Shown here: in pieces, positions 44,278 through 57,483 of the stretch | Numbering within the stretch: the stretch's first letter is position 1 | Layout: each line of letters opens with the position of its first letter | Origin: Hymenochaete sp. R1 | Taxonomy: Eukaryota; Basidiomycota; Agaricomycetes; Hymenochaetales; Hymenochaetaceae | Reading direction: 5' to 3' | Length of the DNA: 57,560 nt | NCBI GenBank assembly: GCA_019400425.1 | Contig: JAFREE010000153.1 | Location: 1-57,560, forward strand | The notes under the pieces: model-generated | Databases searched by the model: none | Told to the model about the DNA's origin: nothing | Seen by the model: the letters and a program-made list of their open reading frames with translations, nothing else | Program-made: the position numbers and the translations under genes

Positions 44278-45572
44278 TTACTTAGAAATGTCTAGAACAA
44301 CTCTTCCAAGAATTTTGCCTTGCTCGATTTCATCATAAACACTACAATCATAATCCATCAGTATTTGACGAAATGACTTGAAAAGTCACGCACTCATTTA
44401 ATTCCGAAAGGCCTCGAATGGTATATGAGGCCTTGACCTTGCCACTAGCTACGAGTCTATACGCCTCCACGGCATGCCGCCGATTTCCGATGACAACACC
44501 CTTGATGGTCAGGCAGCGGCCCACAGCATAACTAACGGGAACTTCTAACTTCGCAGTTGGCGGCAGCCCAACAAGGATCAGTGTTCCACTTGGTCGGAGA
44601 TAATAGCAAGCAGAACTGAATGCGTCGTCGGTGCCAGCGAGAGCCAAAGCAGCTTGTGCGCCGATATCTGTATATGCACGTACGTCGGCCACGATATCGG
44701 TAGACAGGCGGAAGTCAAAAAATGCCGATGCACCCAATGACATACAGAACTTTCGTTTTTCGACCCCCGTATCAATCGCAACAACTCGGTAACCCATGGT
44801 CAAAGCAAATTGAATGGCTATATAAAAGGCCTATTAGTATGACGGGGGAGAGCTATCTAGATAATTGATTACCAAGATGACCTAGGCCGCCACCTGCACC
44901 AAGTATGACTACCCAGTCGCCGACAGACAAATTTGCCTGACATAGAGCGGAATATACGGTCAAACCCTAGTATAATGTCAACGAAGTTTTCAAGTAGAAC
45001 AATGGACCATACCTACTGCACATAAAATTGGCGCTGCATCCGTGTCGGAAATACCTTCTGGTATGCGAGTCACAGTAAAGGCGTCTGCGACGACATATTC
45101 GCAGAAAGTTCCGTCCATCGTATTCCCGTGAGTTTCGAACTTCGCGCAATCTAACGTGGACAAAAGCTATGGGTCAATACTTGGAAGAATGAATAACATA
45201 TCACATACTGCTTTCGTAGCCCTTCAAACACAGGTCGCAATGGTAACATGATTTAGCTGCATATTTCACGCCGACTCGCTGCCCGACTTCAACCGGAGAC
45301 ATATACGTATGTTCCCCAATAGCCACGATGATCCCGATCCCTTCATGTCCACCAATCAACATTGACTTCGTTTTCATCGGAAACGACTGGGTTTTGACCG
45401 CCAGATCTGAGTGGCAGAGCCCGGAGTACGAAAGTTTGACGAGACATTGTCCAGGCCATAAGTCTTTAGGTTGGACCACCGGGAAATCTGTGACCAGAGA
45501 TGCGGGGCCACCTACTTCAGGCTGAAGGAACGCACGTTGCGTCGACGGGATGATAATATTCTGAGTAGCCAT
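44278..45572 (-). CDS. Zinc-dependent alcohol dehydrogenase (ADH1 type)
   Basis: The model is complement(44278-44341, 44394-44817, 44873-44966, 45017-45150, 45209-45572), giving 359 aa. Catalytic-zinc ligands are visible in YSGLCHSDLA and GGHEGIG and in the later ILCAGLTVYSAL. The structural-zinc lobe is SCYHCDLCLKGYES, joined by the first intron to NCAKF. The Rossmann motif is GAGGGLGH, with AIDTGVEKRK after the second beta strand suggesting NAD preference. The end is GKILGRVVLDIS. These features match the yeast ADH1-type medium-chain family that interconverts acetaldehyde and ethanol in the cytosol. All key residues are present. A TATA element lies just upstream. Confidence 0.9.
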
Positions 45573-46133
45573 TTGACGATGCGACCGGTCTGTGTCCGAC
45601 GATCTTTATACCCTTGCGCCACATGTGTCCGCACTTTGAGAGGCGCAAGGGAATTGAATGTTCATGCCAATGGGGCAGCAGGATGAGCCGGACCCTGGAT
45701 CACGAGTCTAAGATTCTCAGCTGAGATCGCGCACAACGATGCAGGTGTCGAGCAGCGATCAGACGGAACGGTGATAGATAACAGAGCAGTTTGTACAGAT
45801 AAAGAGGCCAGGAGGTCATCGTCATTCACCGACGGTGCGCTGACGACTCAGGAGAAGCTGAATGTCCTGAAGGAACATGAAAAAGAATTCTCGGCGATGG
45901 CGGCAGAATCTTTCCCAATACAGTCCAAATATAGTAGGTCATGCTCACGCTCATGCTTACGCATATAAACGCTCCATGTCGAATAAATTCACCATTCGGT
46001 AGAAATGTGATACGAATTAAAGCGATAACGAGTGAAAGAACGCAATTATAAAATGTTAAAAGATCTCCCATACACAAATTCAGTCCAGAAAAAGAACAAT
46101 GTCCAGTCACGAATCGGTATCTTCGATTCATCC
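45573..46133. other. Spacer between ADH and the seven-helix gene
   Basis: No supportable gene beyond the ADH promoter. Confidence 0.45.
45604..45610 (-). promoter_or_regulatory. TATA box of the ADH gene
   Basis: TATAAAG on the minus strand, 32-38 bp upstream of the ADH start codon. Confidence 0.5.
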
Positions 46134-47175
46134 CTACGCAGAAGTCATCTCATACGAAGAATTCCCCTTCCCCCACTTTGCGCGGTTGAACTCAAGTTGC
46201 CGCCGCTCGTCGTCTCCGACGCTGAGAGGCAGCGTCAAGCCGAAGTAGATGTATATGCAGACGGCGATGAGCTCCATGAGAATTCCCATAAAGAAGAATG
46301 GGACCCAGCTGCCTCCACCGAAGCTCCTGAAGGCCTGTAGTCGAGTTGCAGTGGCGAAGGTCGAGAGGAGAGAGTAGATAATTCGGACGACGAGGAAGGG
46401 GAAGGAGCATGTTATTCCTATGAGCAGCTACGCAGTTGAAACCATACAGTTAGCATAGTGCCTTTTGAAGGAATACACGAAAAAAAGAAGTACTCACAAT
46501 CTTATGATAGTTCACAAGATGCCTCCTTGCAACCCAGAATGCCGCCACTACAACACCGACGAGGGCAAGTCCGGCCGCGATCATGATCGAACCTACTTTC
46601 CGCAGCGTTGTCCCATCACTTATTTCGTTTGCGTCGTCGCTAACTGTCTTGCTGACGCCGACAACGGTGATGATAATACCGATAACGACAACAAGGTTGA
46701 GTAGATGCATTTTCTTGGGGGTGATAGTTTTGTGATGTTGGATGATATCGGAACCGCTGGATATGCAGAAAGATCAAACATATTCAGAATTGTTGCTTCG
46801 TGCAGAAGAAAGTGAAGAGGTTGCTCACGCTACTTCAAGGAAAGCGACCGTGGAATGTATTAGAGGTGCCAATCCGAGAGACTCGAGCACAAGAGCGCCA
46901 ATAACGAGCCCTCTCGACGGTGAGAGATCTACAAGTCAGCCCGTCAATAAAAATCGCACGAAAAGCCATGGACGAAGCGGAACGAGACACCCACCAGCAG
47001 CAATCCTCAACGCTCCACCTACGATCCGAATCAGCGCGAACGTGAAGATGAACAGCCATCCGAGATGTCTTCGGACGCCGTGGCGGATGAGGAGGACGAG
47101 CGCGAGGGCAAAGATGAATGGATAGATAACGAGAATGGCAATAGCGACGTCGCCTCGAGGACTAAGAGATCCCAT
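46134..47175 (-). CDS. Fungal seven-helix membrane protein (DUF7702-like)
   Basis: The model is complement(46134-46427, 46498-46756, 46829-46928, 46995-47175), giving 277 aa. Hydrophobic segments are regularly spaced: AIAILVIYPFIFALALVLL, WLFIFTFALIRIVGGAL, a short one around GLVIGALVLESLGLAPL, NLVVVIGIIITVVGV, IMIAAGLALVGVVVAAFWVA, LLIGITCSFPFLVVRIIYSL and FFFMGILMELIAVCIYIYF. The conserved YP...LAL.L...H, FA.IRI.G and V.R..YS elements fit an uncharacterised fungal seven-helix family. The short C-terminal tail ends KGNSSYEMTSA. No enzymatic or receptor function is established. A TATA element lies on the minus strand ~150 bp upstream. Confidence 0.8.
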
Positions 47176-48607
47176 GCTAGAATAGGTGTTCTGTTGTCTT
47201 GAGTACTAGACTAGGCTGAGAAGGAACAGTAGATAGGCGGATGTGTGGTATGGGAGGAGTTGATTCGTTCTCGGGTCGTAGCTTGATCGTGCAGAAACCA
47301 TTCAGCACCTCCAGCGTCCTTTATATATACCCATCCCTTGTCTTCCCATTATCCGTCTTTGCAGTGCAGGGTCCGCATCTCCAGACTAGCCGACATCCAC
47401 GCTCCTAGCAAACGTAGAGGAAGTGTCTCAAACGAAACATCGAAAAACGCACCGCCATCGAAAATCCATCCGCGCCAAACCAGCTAAACTTAGACTCCTT
47501 CCATAAAAGGAAGGTACTCGTCGGACTTCTTGCCGCGCTCGTGCAGAATTGACAGTTTCTCATCAGATCAGCAGGCATGGGCGCGCAGGAATGTACGACT
47601 GGCAAGTGAAAAGAGCATGCGAGCGCAATCATTGGCTTTGGATGAGCGGTGTTAGTAGGCCAGTCGGTAGCTTAGGGTTATGGGATGGGATGACTCGGAG
47701 AGGCCAACCAACCTCGAGTTTGGAGGTTGATCTGTTGTTTCAGTATATTAGAGGATCCTCCTCGCCCGCCATCGACCGCCATGCTGTCTTCGAATTCAGA
47801 GACCCGACGAGAGTGTGGCGGATCCATTGCACTTGGAAGCAATGATCCCTTGCTTTCGTTTACTGTATCAACGAGCATCAAACCATCCCCAAACGAGCCA
47901 ATGATGGTAAAAGAAGCGACAACGACGCTAAGTGATAAACTTCATGAGAAAAGTGAATTCCAGCTGATGCAATCATACACCTGCCGTCGGAAATAATATG
48001 TCCCATGCCGTCAGTAGTAGAACCCGATCTTGATGCACAGACCCTACAACGTATAGGAACGAATCCAGAAAAAAAACTCGAATATCCATTGATTTCGAGA
48101 GTAATGATTAACCTACTAGTTTTACTGCTACACGCCATGCATTGTAAGCATCCAAATATCATCTGAATCTACCGACGAAACAAGCCCCAGTCCTCGCGAA
48201 AAGTCACGAGTAAGGAAAAGAACGAACGAAGAAGAAAAGAAACCACAGAAAGCGTAACAATGAACAAGTCCAGAGACTCGTTAGAAGGTCATTCTTCGGT
48301 AAAAACGTGACGAACGTAAGAAAGAAAAGAAGAACCAAAAGACATTAAACATATAAAATGTGAGGAGGTTGAAGAGGAATGTACCGGGAATGTATCTCAA
48401 ACAAAGGGGAATAAGCTACGTGCAAAGGGGAAGCAAGTTGCGCGAGGGAAATGAAGAGGCAAGGGGAGGGGAGGTGAGAGTGAAAAAAAAGCCTGTAGTC
48501 TGATGATGCGAGTGCAAATTCCGTTTAGAGTAGCGCCGACAACGTGATGCAATAGGTGAAATAAGATGATATCGAGAGAAATTGAGAGGGGAGGGTAAAG
48601 TCTACGT
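47176..48607. other. Intergenic (1.4 kb) between seven-helix and ABC genes
   Basis: Apart from the TATA element near its left end, nothing recognisable. The purine-rich segment ~48180-48600 is the likely 3' UTR of the ABC transporter. Confidence 0.45.
47321..47328 (-). promoter_or_regulatory. TATA box of the seven-helix gene
   Basis: TATATAAA-type element on the minus strand, ~150 bp upstream of the ATG at 47175. Confidence 0.45.
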
Positions 48608-51600
48608 CTACTTCTTCGAGAGCCCCTGTAGCTGTACGTATTCGTAGTAGCCACCCTTGAGGGCGAGGAGCTGGTCGTGGGTTCCCGACTCGCTAACACG
48701 GCCTTCTTTGATAAAGTAACTGCAAAAGACGACTTTAGTACACATTGATCCCCTCAAAAAGAGACAAACGAAAAACGTACATGCAGTCAGCGTTTTGAAT
48801 GGTGGATAGACGATGAGCAATCGCGATCGTCGTTCGTCCCTTCGCAGCCTTATCCAGCGCCTCCTGTACCACTTTCTCCGAGTTCGAGTCCAACGCACTC
48901 GTAGCCTCGTCCAATAACAGGACCTTCGGATTCCGCAATAATGCCCTCGCAATCGCAATACGCTGCTTCTGACCGCCTGAAAGTTGGGATCCCTTCCCGC
49001 CCACGTTCGTGTCGAAGCCTTGTGGGAGGGAGTTGATGAAGTCCAAGATGTTCGCGTCGCGACAAGCTGCCTCGATCTCCTCCTGCGTTACCTCTTCGTG
49101 CGGCTTCGTCGCGCCTAAGAGAATGTTGAAGCGGACCGTACCAGCGTAGAGTGTCGGCTCCTGAGAGACGAGAGCAATGTTCTTGCGGTATTCCTGGATG
49201 TTGAGCCTCGAGATGTCCTGGCCGTCGATGGTCACCTTGCCCGCCAATGGATCGTAGAAACGTTCAATAAGCTGGATCGTCGTACTCTTTCCACAACCGG
49301 AAGCACCGACGAGGGCGATGTAAGTTCCAGGCTTGACCTCAATGTTGAGATCACGGAGAACACGAACACCAGGACGCGTGGGGTAGCGGAAGTGAACATT
49401 CTCGAACCGGATATGTCCTTGACATTCTTTCATAACGTCGCCTTCCGTCGATTCAGCATCAATCTCAGGGACAGAATCCATGATACGGATAATCTCCGAT
49501 CCGGCGCCCTTTGCGGATGAGATATCAGGAACGAACGAGAAGACATTTCCAGCCTGGATGGCGCCGAAAGTGACACTAAACAGACACACAAAGAATGGTG
49601 TGGTGCCAAACTCGAGGTTGCTGACACCCCTAGAACCGAACCAAAAGACGAGCGCAATGACGAACATCATCATACCCTGGGAGATAGCATAGACTAGGTT
49701 GGACCAGAGCGCAGTGCGGTTCGAGCGAATGAGCGGCTCCCGAAGAGACTCGCTGTAAATTTCTAAGCACTCATTCTCACGGGTCAACGACGCGACAGTA
49801 CGGATGGCGCCAGCAGCCTCGCAAGCAAGCTGAGCAGAGTGCTCGTGTGCCTTCTTGTTCTGCTGGTCCTTAAGCACGACAACCTTGAGTCGGATGAAAC
49901 CCGCGGAGACGAGGAGAGGCATGCAGGCGATAGCGACCAAAGCCACTTTCCATTGGTAGGCAAGACCAATGACCATCCCGCCAATGATCGTCGAGATAGA
50001 CTGGACAATCGCGCCGAGAGTAACACCAACCAAACCATTGACCTTCTGCGGGTTATCGCTCAAGCTCGAAGTCAATGATCCAGTGTTGTTCTTGTCTTGG
50101 TCAAAGAATTCGATGTCCTGACGAAGGATGGATTTGAAGCTCAGAGATCTGAGTTTCGACGTCAAATGCGCAGCGGCAGCGGCGAACTCGTAGTTCTGGA
50201 TGCCAATGGTGATCATAGAGAGAATAGCGATGATGAAGAACCACAACGCGTTGCGGTCACCTTCGTGACGAAGGAGATGGTGATCCGTGGCGTTTTGGAA
50301 CGAAGTGACTGCGATGGCGTACACGATACCGAAAGCCGGATAGACCATTCCAGTCATGACGGCAAAAATGGCACCGATGAGATAGCTCTTCCAGACGTTG
50401 GCCTGCAAAACACCGAACCGCTTGAAGATGTAGATCAAACCGAAGTCATCCTCCTCCTCACCCCGCTCCTTGAGCTTCTTCTCGATCAATTCACTCGCCA
50501 ACGACCGGCCCGACTCCTTCCTTCCAAGTGGGATCTCATCAAGCGCCTCCTTCGAGTACTTATGAGCCAAACCCTTCTCCCCGTCGATCGATTTGCCTTC
50601 CTCGCTGAGACTGCTGTCCTCCGTGTCCTTTCCTTCTTCCGCTTCGCGAAGTTTCTGAGCTTGTACGAGCTTCGCATAGTGGCCATTCGGATCTGCGACG
50701 AGGCTTTCGTGCGTACCGGATTCGAGCACACGACCTCCACCCATAACGTAAATGTTGTTCGCGTTCTTGATCGTACTGAGCCTGTGAGCGATGGTGATTG
50801 TCGTGCGTCCTGCAGAAGCTTTGTCGAGTGCATCCTGCACCACACCCTCACTCTGCGTGTCCAGAGCACTTGTCGCTTCGTCAAGTAGGAGAATCCGGGG
50901 ATCACTGACAATAGCTCTTGCAATGGCTACACGCTGCTTCTGACCACCACTCAGCAAGAAACCGCGCTCGCCGACCATGGTGTCGTAACCGAGAGGCAGC
51001 TTGGAGATGAAGCCATCCGCGTTAGCCTTGATACATGCCTCCTTGACCAGAGCGAACTTTTCCTCCTCCGGGGCGTGCTCAAACTTGGTGTTAATAAGCC
51101 CGTGTGCGACGTTGCCTTTGATGGTAGTGGCAAAGAGGACCGGTTCCTGGCTGACCAACCCAATTTGCGAACGAAGCCATTTGACGTTGAGGTCGCGCAA
51201 GTCCACACCATCGAGTAGAACGCGTCCCTTGAGAGGATCGTAGAAACGCTCGACGAGGTTTACCGTTGTCGACTTTCCTGAACCAGAAGCACCGACGAGA
51301 GCGACGGTCTTACCAGCTGGGAAAGTGAGCGTGAGATCCTGGACGATAGGAACATCGGGACGGGATGGGTAATTGAAATCGACGTTCTCGAGCTCGATTT
51401 GTCCGATGACCTTCTCCGGACGCAGGCCGCCTTCGTTCGAGGAGTCGATGGTCGGCACACGGTCAATCGTATCCCAAAGCTTAGCAGCAGCTCCACGAGC
51501 GTGCGAAATCGCTAGAAGCAAAAGGTAGAACACATGAGCATCGTAACGATATAAAAATAGAGCGATAGGGGCGCTTGCTTACCTTGCATTTCAGGAGCAA

Positions 51601-52977
51601 GCATGGCCAGCGAGAAGGAACCAATGAGGATAGCAATGAACACAGTAACGATGATCCCGACCGTTGCATGTCCGTGGATGACAAGCGTCGTGCCGAAACT
51701 AAAGGCCAGAGCATATGCAGAGTATATGACAAAGAAGAAGACCGAGAGACCGCAGCCGTGCACCAATGCAGACTTAGAGTCGACTATATGCGCCTTCTCG
51801 ATATGCGAGTCGTAGATGGAAGACAAGATGCGCTGGGTACCGAAAGCCTGAGCTGTGCGGATGGTCGAGATGACCTCTTCGGCGACAGAGCCGCCCTCAG
51901 CAACGTGCTTAAGGGATTGTTGCATGTATCTTGAGACAAGCTTGTTCATCACCGCTCCGGCAATGGCGATACACGGAAGAATGGAAGACAGAGCCAATGC
52001 CAGACGCCATGAACGGACGTATGCCACGACGAAACCGGTGACGAATGCAGCCAGGAATTGGACGACAATCGCCACCTTTTCGGAAATACCATTTTGAATC
52101 AAGTCTTCAAGACAAATCCCGCGTACGTCAGTACAAATTCAAGACGCACGATAAGACAAAGAATCACGTACGAGTGTCGGTTTGAATGCGCGTTGCAATT
52201 TCACCGGCTCCCACGTTATCAAAGAAAGCAATGTCCTGGCGAAGGATGGCCTGGAGATAGTTTTCACGTATGCGTTTCGAGGTGACCTCACCGGTGTAGA
52301 TCCAGGCGTACATGTAAATGAACACGGCGAGAAACATGCCGAGACCGATATAAACAAGGTAGGAAGCGTCAAGAGAAGCGACATGTCTGAAGTGACTGGC
52401 GGCACTCTGAATTTCGTCCGGAGTGCCAGTTGCGACAGCCGTGCCAAATTCAACAAAGCTGTTGGTGAGGTTACCGAAAATGATACTCATAAGCGGTTGA
52501 GCTGCACCAGCTGCAGCGGCTCCCACCAAACCAATCGCATTTAGAGTGAGCTCAAACTTGGTCGAAAACCTGTGCACCCGGAAAAACCAGATGAAACAAG
52601 AGATCAGCATTAATATTCAGGACAAAAACATCTGAGACCGGGCGGGGCGCATACACTCACCTGAAGAGTTCCGTGAAGCCGACTTGTTTTTGAGGTTCTT
52701 CCGCTTGAGTCATACCCATCCCTTTGACCTCCTCGGACTCGGGGTCTGCTTTCCGTTTCCTGAACCAGCCCTTTGATTTCTTGTTCGTCGCTGGGCCACC
52801 GATTGCGTTCGCCGCAGCCTGGGCCTGTGCCTTCTCGTCCATCATGGGACCTGCACCCCCGAGGCCAGCTATTGCTGGATCATTTGTAGCGGTCTGGGGT
52901 CGTGATTGGGAATCGGCGACGCTGATACTGTTCTTTTCGTCGACGGCCGTGTCTGGTCTCGAGGCCGAAGCCGACAT
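48608..52977 (-). CDS. Full-length ABCB multidrug (P-glycoprotein-type) transporter
   Basis: The model is complement(48608-48719, 48781-51511, 51583-52104, 52172-52569, 52661-52977), giving 1359 aa. A ~105-residue polar N-terminus precedes two membrane-domain/ATPase halves. First nucleotide-binding domain: Walker A GASGSGKST (~487), LSGGQKQRVAIARA, ILLLDEATSALD. Second: GASGCGKST (~1150), LSGGQKQRIAIARALL and VLLLDEATSALD, with IAHRLSTIQNADC spanning the last intron into IYFIKEGRV. TDTHLIQNGISEKV crosses an intron in the first membrane domain and is typical of the subfamily. All catalytic motifs are intact in both halves, so it should be an active exporter at the plasma membrane, comparable to fungal MDR1/ABCB1 proteins. 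Start at MSASASRP follows codon context; upstream frame is 5' UTR. Confidence 0.94.
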
Positions 52978-54679
52978 AGTTACTAGCTCCTTTGGCGTGC
53001 TCGTGCTGTTGCTGGTGTTGTCAGCCAGTATTGAAGACAAGGCTCGGTGCAAAAAGCTTAGGCGGATGAGCACCAAGTACTCTGAGAGTCGGACGAAAAA
53101 AAGGCGGATGAGGGGAAGCGGGGCGACGGAAGGACGACGAGTAAGGTACGGACTGGTATTTAAATGAACGGAAAGTGCGAGGTGCGAGACAATCATCGCA
53201 CTCCGTAATCTGGCTTATCCCATCGCTTATAACGTCAGCAGCTGCAACCTCTTCCCAAAAAGGAAGGCAGTGGCGTAAACCGAGACTCGAAACCCGCACT
53301 CTGGGCCGATCAGCCACCCCGAATATTCACTCAATGAACTACTCTCTAACTCAGTAACTGACTACAATTGCGCGTCTCTCCGGCCCCAGTCTCAGCAGTA
53401 ACCGCAGAGATTAACGGCAACACACCAGCATGCAGCACTTCTCAATAAACCCTCTTCCCACTGCGCGTCTAACCCATTTCTCCATCCGTCTGATCACAGT
53501 CCATCCCGAAACTCAAAGTTGATACATTGAAATGATGATGACTCCCCTCGGCATCCTCCCAAATACAACACCCGAGTCATTTTCAAGTTCATTCCGGCTG
53601 CGAGGCATCAGGAAGTCCAAGCCAAGTCAAGCCGCCAGCGATCCGACCGACGGAATGAGACGCGTAATGGTGGTCTCCACTCGCCACTTCTACCGCACCG
53701 ACCTGCGAACCAATAGAAAGGAAGAGTTCCGGATTCTGGAACCTCTTTCCGCACTCGGCGGAGGCGTGGGAGAGACAATTACATTGTATACCTCCCATTT
53801 ATGGCATCGGACATTGACCACGTGATCTCACAAATCGCGCGTTTTGCACGAAAAGGACGGATCCAATCTTATCTCTACTTTAATCGATGACCCCTTTTCA
53901 GATTCGATTCGGTGCTAGAGCGGTTGAAGTATGAAGCAGCAGCAAGGATTTTCTGAGCGATCCTACAATATCGGAAGTATTCAGGTCATCTTCGGCGAAT
54001 ATTGGTGATTGGATACATAGCCCTCTCGCATCCGCATGGATTCGAGTCACACCAAAGAGGCCTCCAATCACGGATGTTTCATTCGTGACAGAAAGCAATA
54101 CGATGTTGGATGAGAAAACAGTCTGACATTGATTCAAAGTCATGAGTTTTTTGGAAGTGAGCTCATTCACAGAAAATCATTTACTCATGACTCAACCTTG
54201 CTGCTGCAGCGCGGTAGCGCAGCATCTATCACCTCACGAACGTCGGTCGTTTCTTTCTTCCTTTTCCCAATTTCATATCCGCAACGTAAACACCCTAGCC
54301 AGATCATTGCGTGATTAATTAGTATACAAATTATAAGATGTTCCGTCTACAACCGCACAAGTGCAAGAGGCATACAAAATCGTCACTGGTCCAGAATAAA
54401 GGGGGGGAAAACAAGTTAAGAGCTATATAATATATGTACCCGAGTATGCAAGAAAGATTCAAGAAAATGTAAAGAATGATTCTAATCAAGACACCTTTTT
54501 GAATGGAAAGGGGCTAAGGTGGAAGGGAGTTGGTTGGTAGGAAACATACAAATACCAAGATTGGAGCATGACAAACAGTCGAGTATACAGGCGGACTCTG
54601 ACTGAGAGCATCCCGGCCCCGGCCCGAAGAAAAGATATAAGGAAATGACCGCATACGGAAGACTTTACTTCCAATACCT
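52978..54679. other. Intergenic (1.7 kb) upstream of the ABC transporter
   Basis: No gene supportable. The left part is the ABC promoter and leader, the right part the 3' flank of GT90 copy 2. Confidence 0.45.
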
Positions 54680-56936
54680 TCAAGGCAAGATGAAATTCAT
54701 GGTATCCCTGTCATCCGACATGACGCGAGCGTATTCGAGCCAGAGGCGGGACATATAAGCAACCATATCCTCCTGCCTCCAGAACTTGTGCACCCAGTCA
54801 CGTCCCGCATGTGCGATCTTCTTCGCCATACCGTCATGTGCGTTTCCCCCCAGCGGGTCGCCAAAGAACATCTATATGCGAAGCATAAACACATGTATCC
54901 TTCCGTTAAGCAGAACGAGAAAAAAGGAGGAAGGTCATGATCCAAGCGAAAGAACGCACCAAGATATCGTGTAAGTCCTCGTAATCCAGTTTCACAGGCA
55001 CATAATGCACCCACGGCTCAACCCGATCCAAATACCACTCCGGGTACAGCGTGTTCTTAAAGACAACCGCATCCTGACTCAACAGCCTCCTGAATCGCGC
55101 ACTCCACCCATTCCCATCCACATCCAACAGATACTTGTACTTTCCCGCGCCATTCCGGCCCTTCTCGACCATACCCGTGAATGCGAGAGAAGACGCCATG
55201 AGCGCGCACACGTCTCGCGGTTCGGGCCCGCTGGGGAGAGAGGCGACTGAGGAGGCTTCGCATTGGATAGGGGACCCGCCGAAAGCGACGTCCATGATAG
55301 CGCGATTGAGCTTCCGCCGGGCGATGCGTTTAGGCTTACCGACGCGTCCCTTCTCCGCTCCAGATGGGTCTAAGTACTCGACGAAGCTCGAGCTCGTCCC
55401 GCTCCGGATTGCGTACATAGGCGCGTCGGCGCTCGTCCAGTTCACTAACCTCACGCGCTGACTACCCCGCCAACTCTCTCCATCCCCTTCGTCCCTCGCC
55501 GAATGCCACATTCCCGTCGTACTCCCCCTCCAAAACAGTCTCTCGTCGCTTCGCTCCTCCCATGGAACGATATCCTCATCATTGGCAAAGTCGGAGCTCT
55601 GCGCGAGTGTCACGGTGCGGATGTCGGCGTGCAGACTCGTCGAGCACCATGCGAAGCTGGGCGGGACGAACCGTTTCGCCAACACGCCGGAGCTGTGGGC
55701 GAGGAAAGAGCCATGGGTGAGGGTGTGTTCGCGGTGGATGCATGGGTTCATACTCTGGGCATGATCGAAGATGAAGGTCTTCTGACGTGATGGATTCGGT
55801 CCTGGAGGTGTGAAAGGTTGATTCTTGACGGTTGGCTTTCTACCGAGGGGCGACGAAGGTGGACAAGCGTTGTGCCATCCCCGTCGTCCTTGAGGGTTGA
55901 GGTCATCCTGCGTCAGATCTTCGCGAATGCATGTTAGACAAGTAGATATTAGATATTGAAAATGCGTACACTCACACTGCTTGTCCTTTGCGGCCTGAAC
56001 GGCTCTTTCTTTCCATTCCCAATCCTGAAGTTCACCAGGTCTGTCGTCCGTCCCAAACGTCGCTCTGAACGGTGGGATCCACTCCTCCACCTCCCTCAGA
56101 ATCTCCAAATGCGGCCTCACGACCTTCATCAAATAATACTCTGTCATCCTCTCCCTCCTCTCTTCAGCAATACTCAAGTTCACCAATCCCGCCGGACTCC
56201 CCCACCCGTCCTTCCCAATCGTCACACTATCAAACCACCCCTCCCGTTCCGCCTGCAACGCCCGCAAAAACGCAGGCTCATGGCCCCAATACGGCTCCAA
56301 ATCCTCGTTTATCGAGTCGTATTCGTCCGGGAGCTGCACGTCGTGTTCGGCGACGTACGCCCACCACCGATCAAACCCCGCAGGTGGCGGTCGTCCGTAC
56401 CGCCTTTGGTACTCTCTCACGGCTTCTGGCAGTGTCTTGGATTGGCGCGAGAGCTTCGATGCCCATCTTTCCTCCGCACGGTGGGTGAGCTCGAAGATGG
56501 GGTGAGCTGCATCTGGGTTGACGGTGAGGAGGCCTGAGGACGAGTCGTATGTGTGCTTGGCGGCGTTTCCCGCTTCTTCTCCGATAGCGTGGTCGTGGTC
56601 CGGTGACTTAGTAAGTTTTCCTCCGTCGCCGTCGTCTATTCTTGGCTCGTCCGGATCTCCGTGAAGGAGAAGGTCTTCGATAACGTCTTCGAGACGTTCG
56701 TCAGCTTCGGACTCGCTTGTAGGTCGTCGTTGTGGTTTTGAGAAGAAGATATCGAGGTAGCCGCAGACGGTGTCCGACGAGGAGCATGTGGAGCCCGCCC
56801 TGGAGAGGTCGGAAGCGTAAGGGACGGATGCGAGGTTTGCGAGTAGAATAAAGGAGAGAACGAGGAGGATGGCGATGTACAAGAAGGACGAACGAGCTCG
56901 CCGTCGAAGGACTGGGGAGATGGGGACGACGTCCAT
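54680..56936 (-). CDS. GT90 family glycosyltransferase (CAP10-like), copy 2
   Basis: The model is complement(54680-54871, 54960-55918, 55976-56936), giving 703 aa. A basic N-terminus (VLRRRARSS) precedes one anchor helix (FLYIAILLVLSFILLANLA). Shared blocks with copy 1 include AYDSSTGLLTV/TYDSSSGLLTV, WWAYVAEHDVQLPDEYD, RLFWRGSTTGMW, LVNWTSADAPM, YKYLLDVDGNGWSARFRRL, FKNTLYPEWYLDR and PWVHYVPVKLDYEDLHD. The intron positions and phases are the same. The last exon, starting MFFGDPLGGNAHDGMAKKI, closely matches its counterpart. Compared with copy 1 the stem is acidic-rich and longer. It is on the opposite strand 28 kb away. Golgi xylosyl- or other glycosyltransfer is inferred from family. Confidence 0.86.
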
Positions 56937-57483
56937 GGTGTTAGTCGAAGGGACAGTTCGATAAGTACGGTACCTGTCTCACTCGCTCTCTTACTTACTT
57001 ACTACATTCACTCTTATTCGATAATCCGTTGGACGGCTAATCAATACCGAACTACATCATAGATTTTTGCTCGCATCGACTTCGGCAATACCAGAATTGC
57101 CGCATTTCCATCCAGGGAGGCTCTTGACGCATGCAGTCGGATCCAATCAAATCTGTGCCTTGCTCTCTCCCCGCCCCAACTGACCTCAAATATATCATTC
57201 CGAAGGCCTGTGCAAGTCGCTACAAGCATCGATATCGAAGAGGTATAAGTCAACACCGTCCAAACGCCCCAATGCAGTGTAGTATTGAACATGGGTCGCT
57301 AATAAAGGACATGCAAGCAGAAGCTTTAAAGTTTAAACACGGGGGTACTTCGTTGCGGAGCAAGAGCGTTCAGATCAAATATCCAATTGACTCCTGTGGA
57401 TGAAAAGAGACCGAGGCGAATATTGATGTATTCGCAAAATAAACGGTAATACAAGAGATTGTCTACAATACTCGAGATAACTA
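56937..57483. other. Upstream region of GT90 copy 2
   Basis: No gene. Pyrimidine-rich near 56975-57015 on the plus strand. Confidence 0.45.

Noticed and set aside
50097..50888. 263-codon plus-strand frame opposite the ABC transporter
   Set aside because: It is antisense to a well-supported NBD/membrane coding exon and has no family resemblance; the open frame is a by-product of GC-biased codons.
53532..53825. 97-codon plus-strand frame upstream of the ABC gene
   Set aside because: No recognisable motif, no upstream signals, ends without context; treated as chance.
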